The position numbers and the translations under genes were made by a program. Shown one piece after another: positions 23,247 through 35,200 of a DNA stretch of 64,000 nucleotides (the first letter of the stretch is position 1; each line of letters opens with the position of its first letter). The notes under the pieces are model-generated. The model saw nothing but the letters and a program-made list of their open reading frames with translations, had not been told where the DNA came from and searched no databases. This DNA is from Corbicula japonica (Eukaryota > Mollusca > Bivalvia > Venerida > Cyrenidae): the NCBI GenBank assembly GCA_038501625.1, contig JAZAYU010000019.1, positions 5,458,324 through 5,522,323 on the forward strand, given 5' to 3'.

Positions 23247-26200
23247 CTGGAATTTAAAAGAGCCTAGTGACTTGGCAGGTCGCAAACTGTGGTATCATTT
23301 AATTTCGTGTGATCAAATTTCACTCAAAAAACATAAATGACTTTTTCAGAACACGTGTCACCTAATATTGCATTTGATAGGAGATTTGCTCCAAACATAG
23401 TGAAACAGGAGTGTTGTCGCCTATGGCTTTGATAATGCAGATGATAAATTCCAGGTTTTAATTGAATAGGACATATACTTTTAAAAAAATAGGCAACATT
23501 AAGTGTCATGTTCAAGTTGGTGGACTACTGGACCCTTCTGCCAGACTATAGGATCCCTTTGTGTCTTCTTGCTATAGCAGGTAACACAATAAAACCATAC
23601 AAAATAAAAAGATTTCATGTAAAACAAGCTTCATACCTTAGCTCTACAGCATTGAACACTTTGAGTATATCTGATATAGTAGCGGGCATGTTCCGGAGAG
23701 CGTAGCCTTGAGCCCTGACTGTCCGATCGGAGGTATACAACATCATCCCTCCTATGGACTGTATCAGCTGCTTCAACATTATCTCAAACTGTTGTTTGCC
23801 ACGGTTCTCATTTAACCTGCATAAAGTAAAGTGTTTATTTACTGTGGATGCACATTAAATTCCTGGGCACAAAATTTCATAGTTTTGCATAAGACAACAT
23901 TTTCTTTGATTTATTTTAACCCTTTCCTCCATAAATACGCATTTTTACGCATGTGCGACTAGTGTAGATTAAAAAACAGGTACCCAATGAATATTACTGA
24001 TCTTACAGTATTTTGGTATCTTTTTTTTTGGGGGGGGGGGGGTTAAAATTTCACTCTAAAGACATGTTTTTTTAGCGCAGGCAAAAAATGTACACTTGAT
24101 TGTTCTCATAAGACAGGATATTCAATGGTTTGATTTCCCTAGAGTTTGATTTTCAGCACTTACACTACTGTGAAATACATGAAAATTAAACTGCCACAAC
24201 ATATAATGATACCAGAGTACCACATTTCTAACTTACATGGCGAACAGTTCCCTAGAGCGGATGATGAACTTGAAGATATATTCGAGAGATTTCATCGCCA
24301 GTCGGAATGACGGCTCATGCTCAGTGTCTTCGTTGGCGTTGTCAACATACTCCTTCAGTATGGACATCAACTTGCTGCAAATAACAGAGGTAACAGTGAA
24401 AATCAACATGTTGTTGTCTACATACACTGTACTTCTTTAGTATGGGCATCAACTTGCTGCAAATAATGTAAATGCCAGTGAACATAAAGCCGTGTTTCTC
24501 CATAGATATGTCTAATTTTCCGTGTGCAACCAGTGTAGATCCAGTGTAGATCCAGATCAGTCTGCACGTTCAGGATTTACACTGTTTGCTGAATAGTCAG
24601 AACTAATAAAATCAACAGTGTAGATTCTGATCTGCATACTATAAATGTGCAGGCTGATCTGGATCTACACAGGTTGCATATGGGATAAAATCTGTATCCA
24701 TGGAGGAAGCAAGAAATTTATGAAATAGACAAAAGCTTTGAGGTAATGTCTGTTTACCGGGTACCGTCATTGTTCGAATATAAGCCACACTCATGTATAA
24801 GCCGCATCGCACCCAAACGTGATAGAACAGATGAAAACGGCTTAACGAAAAGTATAAGCAGCCAAACCTGTGTATAAGCCGCACCCCCAACTTTTTACTT
24901 CCAAATTCTGGGGAAAAAGTGCGGCTTATATTCAAACAATGACAGTAATTTATTATGATATCCTGATGACGGTGTAAGCCAATATTTTGATAATTTAACT
25001 CAGGAATGCAAAACAACAATTGTGTTTGTTATGGAATTATTAATTAATGATATTTACACTTCAACTTAAAACGCTATAATAAAGTCTTACCGTACAAATA
25101 CCCCAATGAATCTAATAGTGAACAATGTAAATCCTGATCAGATGGCAGAGATACAGACTTCAAGATACATTTGTGCCGTCTGATCAGGATCTGCATTGTT
25201 CGCTTTTGATTTATTAGGATATTTCAGACCAAAATCTCATACACATAAAAAAGGCTTAGATATGGACTAAAGTGTACCATTTAGACACATTTAGGCATTT
25301 GTGTGATAGGTTCTTACTTGTAAGCTGTGGTGATACTGAAGGAGTTGATGTAGGCATCCAGTATGGGTCGGAATTGGTAATACCTGCTGTCTGCAACCAA
25401 GCCGATGATGTATACCTGTAACAGACAAGGATATGTTTTCCTGTGAATTCATTAATATTCATAAAGTACTACTGTGAATTCAATAATGTTCATGGAGTAC
25501 TACTGTGGAATCATTAATATTCATGAGGTACTACTGTGAATTCATTAATATTCATGTAGTACTACTGTGGAATCATTAATATTCATGAGGTACTACTGTG
25601 GAATCATTAATATTCATGGCGTACTATTGTAGAATCATTAATATTCATGAGGTACTACTAAGAAATCATTAATATTCATGGATTACTACTGTGGATTCAT
25701 TTATATTCACCGGGTATTAATTTTCATAGATTCTGTGGGCAGATCAATGAAGAATTGAAACCCTGATAAAATACAGTCAAACCTGTGAAGCAGTCACACA
25801 AGGGAGTGACAAAAAGTGGCTGCTGAACACAGGCGGTTGTAATGACAGGTAAAAATTAAAACAAAATGTCAGTTTAGGACATATTCAAACTGGCTGTTTA
25901 AGATAGATGGTTGCTGAATGCAGGTGGCTGCTAAGGCAGGTTCAACTGTATATCCTTGAGATCACACTGAAAATAATACCTCCTTGATAGTGAGACCAAA
26001 GGAGACTGATTTAAACCCCTATCAATATGCCCTAAATCCAATGTTCAACCATTGTAGATCTAGATCAGCTTGTTTGTGCATGCTGATCTGGATTACCGCT
26101 GGTTGCTCATGTGATTAAAGGTCTATCCATGAAGTAATTGTATGGATTGTTAAGGCATAAGCAATAGCCAATTTTGGAAAACAAAAAGGGCATAAAATAT

Positions 26201-29200
26201 TTGTCTTCTCCTTTTTGTCAATTGAGATCCTTATCAGACTGCAAAATGATCTGGATCTACACTGGTCACATAATTATGATATAAATGTAAATGTATTATC
26301 CATGGAGTAAACTATTAAAACAAGTCTTGCCTTCTTTTTTTAACCCTGAACTCTATGGAATATGGCTGTTGTCCCATGATTAAACACAGTAGTTTCAGAT
26401 CTGCACTTCTTGCTTTTGATTCATTAGGTTATTTCTAACCAAAAAAGTGACTATTATAGATTCAGACCAGATGGCACGAATGTGTTTGCTGGTTTGGATT
26501 TACACAGGTTGCACAGGCAATAAAACCCATATATATGGAGTTAAGGGTTACTTAATCCTTTTCTCCATAAATATGCATTTTTACGCATGTGCGACCAGTG
26601 TAGATCCGGATCAGATGGCACGGATCTGCACTGGTCACATTTCGGTCAGAAATAACCTAATGAATCAAAATGCAAACAGTTTAGATCCTGATCAGACGGC
26701 ATGAATGTGCCGGCTGATCTGGATCTAAACTGTTCGCCCTAGCAATAAAGGTGTATCTATACAGGAAAGGGTTAAACATTATGCCTAATATAGTGAAACC
26801 TCTCATAAAAGACCATACTGACAATAAGACCAGCTGATAATTAGACCACTATTACAACGTCCCTTTTAACAGTTCTGCATTATTTTCTTCCTTAAAATTA
26901 AGACCTCCCTATTATTTAAATCACTTTTGTCCATCCAGTCCTAGAGGCAGGGAATGGCTTAAAGGGAGACTTGGGAGAAATAGTTTCTCAAATTTCCGTC
27001 TACTGAGGCAAGGGAGAAGTTTTTCCCTTTGTGTTTCTTATACATGTAGAAAGCTGAAAACTCCCTTAAATTTTCCCTGTTCTCACAGCCTAAGCCGATC
27101 CCTGCAGAGGTGGTCTTATTAGAGAGGTTTCACTGTAAGTCTATGTTGTAGATGATTTTTTGGATACTCACCAGAGCATCAAAGACTAGATTGTCGTAGA
27201 GGTCTGACACAGTGTTCTGCATGAGGATGTAAAACAACGAATCTAGCAAGTCCTGAAGAAACTGAAATATTCAAGCACACATTTACAAATCACTAGTAAG
27301 TAATGATCTCTGTATCATAAAACTTTGGTTAAATTTTCAAAACATTTCAAGCTTGCTTTAGGGGATGCATCCTATACAAGCGGTCTACATTCAAACAATG
27401 AAAGTTAAACGGGGTAAATTGGTTGGTCTAGTACACAATAAACTGTAAACCCATTTCTCCTTATATACGCCTTTATCCCATGGTTGAACAGTTTAAATCC
27501 AGATCAGCTGCACATCAGTGCAATCTGATCAGGATCTAAAATGTTCCCTTTTAGATTCACGAGGTTATTTCTGACCAAGAGGCCAAAAGTGTAGATCAAG
27601 ATCAGATGGCATGGATGTGCTGGCTGATCTGGATCTACACTGGTAGCAAATGTAATTATAGGTGTAAATATGGAGTAAAGGCTTAACAACAGTGGAGAGT
27701 TACACAGAGAGTACAGATAGCGTAAAAATCCTTTTAAAGGCCCCCAGGGGCGTTTATTAGAAGAGGGGCGTTTAATAGGAATTTTAGGGTATGTCCTGCA
27801 CATTTATCTAAGCAAATGTTAAAATATTTTCAAGCACTTACTACCTTCTGTTATTTACAAGCATATACAGGTATCTATCTACAGGGTGTTTCATAATATG
27901 TGATACAAACATTGTAGTTATAACTATATTATCAGTGAAACAACAATTATTTGAAAGTGTATCAGATATTATGAAACACCCTGTACACTATGACTTATAG
28001 AGTTCTAAAAGCATTGGGTGATAACAAATAGTTTAAAATGTTCCACTGACATAAGAAATTTTAAAATGAGTCTAAATGGTGTATCATCAAAGTTTTCAAC
28101 AAGTCAAAACAATTGTGCCATATCGTATTATAATGAAACTTCAAGGTTCTAAATGAGCTTTTCTTGAAATTTCAAGGGTCAAACTCCTGTTTCAAGGGGT
28201 AAATGAAACTCCTGTATTAACCCTTTCCTTGATATATTTTTACGCTTGTGCGACCAGTGTAGATCCAGATCAGCCGGCACATCCGTGCCGTCTGATCAGG
28301 ATCTGCACTGGTCACATTTTGGTCAGAAATAACCTAATGAATCAAAAAGCGAACAGTTTAGATCCTGATCAGATGGTACGGAAGTGACGGCTGATCTGGA
28401 TCTAAACTGTTCGCCCTAGCAATAAAGGTGTATCTATACAGGAAAGGGTTAAAGTTGAATGATAATACATTTGTACATACAGGCTAAGTGTTTCTGGGTG
28501 ATTTACTGGGGAAGAAAAACTCTATCTGTTACTAGGAAAAGGATAACATTTGCATTCTTAGGTGAGTGATGTCAATTGTTAGTGATGTCATGTAGAAAAT
28601 TAAGTTTGCATTAAAGTCAACAATTAAGCATAATGAAACAAAATTTAGATTGCATACAAATACACGTTTCTTATGTACGAAAAAATGTATGCAAGAAAAA
28701 GTATCTTGCACACAACTTTTGGTTAAGATAGGAAAATCTGTCAACTCAGGTGAACTGTTTTGGCGGGAACTCGGCGGAGCCTCATTTCTGCAAAATCAGT
28801 TCACCCTCAGTGACAGATAATTCTATCTTCACCTGACTCTCATGCAAGATACCTATATGCATAACTGAGATCAGTGGTGAAATATAGAACATGCCAAAAA
28901 CAGTTGAGTAAACTAAATTAACCCTTTCCTCCATTTATATGCTTTTTGGCATGGGTGAACAGTGTAGATCCAGATTATCCGGCACATCCATGCCGTCTGA
29001 TCAGTATAAACACTGTTTGCTTTTCGGTCAGAAATAATTTAATGAATCAATAAGCAAACAGTGAAGATCCTGATCAGACAGTATGGATGTGCCGGCAGAT
29101 CTGGATCTACACTGTTCCCCCCTGCCATAAAGGCATTTATATGGAGGATAGGGTGCAAAGCTGATGAATGACAGGTCTTAATACAACTTCAAGTATTTGT

Positions 29201-32200
29201 AGAACTGGCCTTAAACAGAGGGGTAGCCCGATTGAAAAACAAGTGTAGGAATAGACTTTGTTAAGGGGGTCCCAACTGCAGGCCCCCGGGAAAAAATTGA
29301 AGGTTAAATTGTATCTACATGTATTATGGAGTACATCTCAGAATTTTTCTGTAAATGAAGTGTATGGATGATCTTTCATTGCCTTAAAGTAACTATGCCA
29401 ATATAATAAACACATATTTTTGACACTGTTTGCAAATAGCCTACCAGCATTGACCAGCTGGATGTAAAAATATAAAACCTGCAGAGTACAACATGTCAAA
29501 ATAATGTAAACCAACAGATTTTTACGCATACAAATTTTCAAGTTTTTGCAAGGTTATCACAATTTTTTTCACATTTTTTTCTAGTTTCAAAAAATAATTT
29601 TTTAAACCTGCAGACATATTTTTTAGTCACAAATATTTGTCGAGAAAATTATTTGGTCGCAAATATTTGTTGTTCACAAACATTCGTAGCGAAAATTGTT
29701 TGACTAAAATTATTTGTACCAAAAATTATTTGGTCATAAATATTTGTTAGTTAACAGTATTGTTCGAAGGCAGTTATGGTCAAGTAATATGGCATTTTAA
29801 ATGAAATTCTTTCAATATAAAGTCATTAACAATATATCAAATTAATTTGTCTGCATGCAAGTGTTTGATTAAGAGAGTAATGTTAAGCGTTTAGTGTGAT
29901 TTGAGCAGTTTACTACTTAGCAGTGCTAATCTAACCACCACACAATACAACACACGCCCATCTACCTTTACTATCTCCTCTCCATCTACATTCCTTAAAA
30001 ACGTCAGGTGTTTCTTTAACGAGGCTGTGTCATTCTCATTAAGAATCTTCTGCCACTTTAAACAGCCTAGCAAGTCAACTGCACAGAGAGAAAACATTCT
30101 GTAGAGTACATGTAACATAGATATCATGCAAGGAAATAAATATTGTCTGCTTCCGGCAGTTTGCTTCAGGGCTTAACTGCATTACTGCCTTTTGTATTTA
30201 TAATAAATCTGCTACTGAAAATCTAGCTAACATCTTTTATAAAATCATTAAATTTTAAGTCCATATTATTCCATGTTTTTTTTAAAGCAGATCATCCATA
30301 TGCAATCTGATCTGGATCTACTATTGACACATCATGGTCTGAAATGCTGAAATGACCTAATGAATCTAAAAGCAAACCATGTAGATTGTGATCAGATGAC
30401 ACGGATGTTCCGGCTAATCCGGAACTATACTGTTCATCATGCAATAAAGGTGTATTCATGGATTAAAAGATTATTTATTTAAAGGCAGAAATGTACATCT
30501 TTATACAAAATTGTGAGGCAGGTGTGCAGTTAAGCTCTGAATAAATACAGCAGAACTCTAAGTTATTAAGAATGCTGGGATAAAGCATTCACATGACATG
30601 CAGCTATAGACCTTTCCTCCATAGACACACCTTCATTGTGTGGGCGAACAGTGTAGATCCAGATCAGCCAGCACATCCGTGCCATCTGATCAGGATCTGC
30701 ACTATCGCTTTTTGATGTGTTAGGTTATTTCTGACCAAAATGCGACCAGTGCAGATCCTGATCAGACGGCATGGATGTGCTTGCTGACCTGTATCTACAC
30801 TGGTCGCACACGTGTAAAAATGTGTATATATGGAGGAAAGGGATAGACAAGCTACAGTGTTCTACCTTGACGATCTCTTCACCATCTACGCGCATCAAAT
30901 GCTCCAGGTGGCGTTTTAACAGTGTCTGGTCATTCATGACTTCCTGCCATCTCAATAAACCCAGTAAATCAACTGGATCGGGAAACGATGAGAATAAAAT
31001 AATGTGACAAAACTTCCAATGATAAATGTAATTATTTGAAATAAACAGCATCAATTACTTCAGAATTAAACAGAAAATAATGTGATATGGGGCGTGTCAC
31101 GGGAAAAGGTACCTTCGGACAGTTGACGTCCAATCCTTAAAATGACGTCATACAGTTGAGCAGACGACTTTTATGCATTTCGCGGTAAAAATACCATTTT
31201 ATTGTCAAAATGTGTAACAAAATCACCTTTTATTTATGAAAAAATAATAGATAGTTGTACGTTCATTCTAAATATAGTAACAACTAAAATGTTACAAAAT
31301 ATGACCGAAGGTACCTTTTCCCGTGGCATGCCCCATATCTGGATCATGCCATTATCAATGTCGACTCAGGTAAACTGTTTTGGCAGAGCCTCATTCCCGC
31401 AAAAACAATTACCTTTGCCGACAGATTTTTCCATCTTCACCTCAGTCTCACAGAAGATACTTATATACTTCAGACTGATATGAATATCACATCAATCTCA
31501 ATGAATCGTAACAGATCTAGGACATTTTAACCCTTTCCTTGATATATACGCATTTTTACGCATGTGCGACCAGTGTAGATCCAGATCAGCCGGCACATCT
31601 GTGCCGTCTGATCAGGATCTGCACTGGTTGCATTTTGGTCAAAAATAACCTAATGAATCAAAAAGCGAACAGTTTAGATCCTGATCAGACAGCATGGATG
31701 TGCCGGCTGATCTGGATCTCAACTGTTCGCCCTAGCAATAAAGGTGTATCTATACAGGAAAGGGTTAAACATCTGGTTTTTTTTTTCAAAATCAAAATGA
31801 TCAGAGTTGAATACAAATTCTTAATCCTTTACTCCATAGCAGGTTTTATTGCGTGTGCCAACAGTGTAGTTCTGGATCAAGCCGGCACATCTGTTCACTG
31901 TTTGCCTTCATGATAATAGTCATGACCCATGGAGTAAAGGATGAATTTGTGTTTGGACAGAGGGATTTACTCCACATATACAGTTTTTATCGCATGTGCG
32001 ACTACTATAAATCCAGATCAGATGACAAATCAATGCCATCTGATCTGGATCCATACTGGTCACTTCTTGGTAAGAAATGACCTAATGAATTAAAATGCAA
32101 AAGGTGTAGATCCTGGTCAGACAACAAGGTTGTGCTGGCTGAACTGGATCTACACCGCCCATGCAATAAAAGTTGTATCTATGGAATAAGGGGTTAAGGC

Positions 32201-35200
32201 TACAGTGGGTGACACTAGCATCTGCATTAGCTGATCTGTCCTTATACTTACCGTTATGTGTAAGTTTAGTTGAACACACATAGGTGGAGATTTTAAAACT
32301 GTCTTTATAACTTAAAGAGTATGGTCCACTATACAGAGGTATCTTTGGAAGACGGGAGTGTGTAGTGCCGGCACTTGGTCCGTAGTGACCGGAACCAGTT
32401 ATGTTACTGGCTTCCAGCTCTTTCAAGGTCGACGGGAGGTCAAGATAAGCATGATGCATCTTGTCATCTTTCTTGTTGTCAATCTAAATTAGACAGAAGT
32501 GTTAACTTTAAATTTTAACCCTTTACTCCATATATATGCATTTTTTACGCATGTGCTAACAGTTCAGATCCAGATCAGCTGGCATAGCTGTGCCAGCTGA
32601 TCTGGATCTGCACTGGTTGCATCTTGGTCAGAAATAACCTAAATAATCATAATTTGAACAATGTAGATCCTGATCAGATGGCAGAGATGTGCCAGCTGAT
32701 CTGGATCTACACTGTACATCCAAGCAATAAACGTGTATCTATCGATTAAAGTGTTTACCCATTGTAAGAGCTAATAAGGTGTAATCAATGAAACTATACA
32801 TGCAGATTAGCCTGCACATCTGTGAAGTCGGATCTGGATCTACAATTTCACTTCTTGGTCTGAAATGACCTTTTGAATTTAAAAGCAATAAGTTTAGATC
32901 CAGATCAGACTGTATTTTGTGCTTTTAGAAGTGTGCATAAGTAATCCCCATAAACCCAATGCAATCAAGCCACTTGATTGCGTCTTTGTAGAATAATAGA
33001 GTGGTGCAAGTTCATGCTCCCATAAATTATTATCTGAGTTTAGACAAAAAATTTGTGCCCATGATATTTAATGATATTAGAATAAGTAGTTACCTTGTAG
33101 AGCAAGAGATCATGTTCTTCGTCCTTCAATGTTGTACCATTCTTGTTGAGCAACTTGACAAATGCCATCGCAAAGGGCTTCTCATTCTTGTCTTTGGCTA
33201 CAAACAATCCAAACAATGTGTCACATATACAGTATACAAAACACATTTAACCCTTTACTCTATACAAACACTTTTTACACATGTGCAACCAGCGTAGATC
33301 AAGATCAGCCAACACATCCATGCCATCTTATCTGAATCTGCACTGGTTGCATTTTTGTCAGAAATAACCTAATCAATCTAAAAGCAAACAGTGTAGATCC
33401 TGATCAGCTGGCACAGATGTGCCAGCTGATCTAGATCTACAATGTTCACATGTGCAATAAAGGTGTATCTATGGAGGAAAGGGTTAATATAAACAGTATA
33501 CATTTATGAATCTATCACTTCCACTAACCTCTCTGTGCAAATAAGTCAGTACTGTTATCAGTATAAAATTCACTACCAGTGTCAAATAATGATGATCACT
33601 GTATTGTGCAACAAATTGTCTGGGCAATTTAGGCAACAGAAAATTAATTCCTAGATTCTCATTCAAATTTTGGTAAAAAATGGGGCTGGTGGGTGGGTTT
33701 TATTTTTTACTTAACATTCACAATTTTCTATGCTTGTGTAGTGCGAAGATAAATAAGCATCTAGCCAAGTATGAATTGCTAATTCGCACTTAAATGTTTA
33801 ATTCTACGTTTTTGTACTCTATTGATTGGAACTTGTAATGTAACTTTGGATAAAAAACATTCGGGCGACGTGATTTTCGAGGGGCGGATGGGGGATGAGA
33901 ATCTAGGAATTAATTTTCTATTGCCTTAGTCTGTGTAATATATTTGACACAAATGTTATAACAGTGCAAGGAATGCAAGAAAAATTATCTTCCATAAAAC
34001 ATTAGGTAAAGATAGAAAAATCTGTCATTTCTGTTGTACAGATTTGGCCGGAACTCTTGGTAACAGATTTTTCCATCTTCACCTCACACCCATGCAATAT
34101 ACTTATATGCTCAATTTTGCATCAAAATTTACAAAATTACATTTAAATTGATCATTTGTTTCTGGAAAATGATATCAAGGCTGAAGGTTATAAAACTGAG
34201 CATGGAAACCAGTCTCAAATCTCAAGCATCTGATTGGCTGAAATGGCAACCAGTCGCCATTTCAGCCAATCACATACTTGAGATTTGAGACTGGTTTCCA
34301 TGCTCAGTTTTATAACCTTGGGCACAAATGTCCCGAAAAAGATCTTTAATCTATTAATTTGACTAGGCCTTTCTGTGTAACAATGGGAATTTTCAGCACT
34401 TACTTTCATTCCTGGACTTGTGTTTGAAGAGGAACTTGAGGTGTAGACCTTTGAACTCTGATTCTGTTGATACAGCAACCTAAAAAAATAATTCACTTCA
34501 ATATTAATTCCTAGGAATGGACCGAATATTCCTTCAATCGCATTCAGTTTGACAATAAATATTCAAATATGTTTTTTGTATTATGTTTTAATATGTTGTC
34601 TCTTTCAAAAGACTGTTGAATTAAAATTACTGGACTCGTCCATACATGTAATAAAATCTGTCTATACCAGCCTGAAGACCACTTGTAGAGCCCTTTCAAA
34701 AATTACCCAAACTTAATCCATTCCTCCATAGACACACCTTTATGCTGGGTGAGCAATGTAGATCCAGATCAGCCAGCACATCCGTGCTGTCTGGTCAGGG
34801 TCTGCACTGTTCCCTTTTTGATTTGTTAGGTTATTTCTGTCCAAAATGCGACCAGCGCAGATCCTGATCAGACGGCATGGATGTGCCGGCTAATCTGGAT
34901 CTTCACTGGTCGCACATGCATAACAAGAGCCAGTCGGAAACGACTGCACGCTCGACTATTCGAAAAGTCAGAATTATTAAGCACATTGTAACTGGGCTTC
35001 ATTTAAACTGGGGAGTGATTCAGGAGTTTATGACACCCCCAACAAACACACATGAACAAAAGTTTCTTAATCCAAGTTAGGAAATCAATAAATTACACTT
35101 AATTTATTCTTGTAGATTTGTTTTAGGGTTTACACAACCCAGCCCATAAACCCCTGATCCCACACCCATCAACCCACTATCTTTGCCCACCTATAGTGGT

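Noticed and set aside
25435..25735. CRISPR-like array
   Set aside because: Units are directly tandem with no unique spacers, in an animal intron; a minisatellite.
26447..26704. Recurrent small frames with '[14 protein letters not shown]' (also at 31539, 43615, 43996, 53184)
   Set aside because: Similar peptides appear only because each is a translation of the same TTAA hairpin MITE. They occur on both strands and lack gene context.
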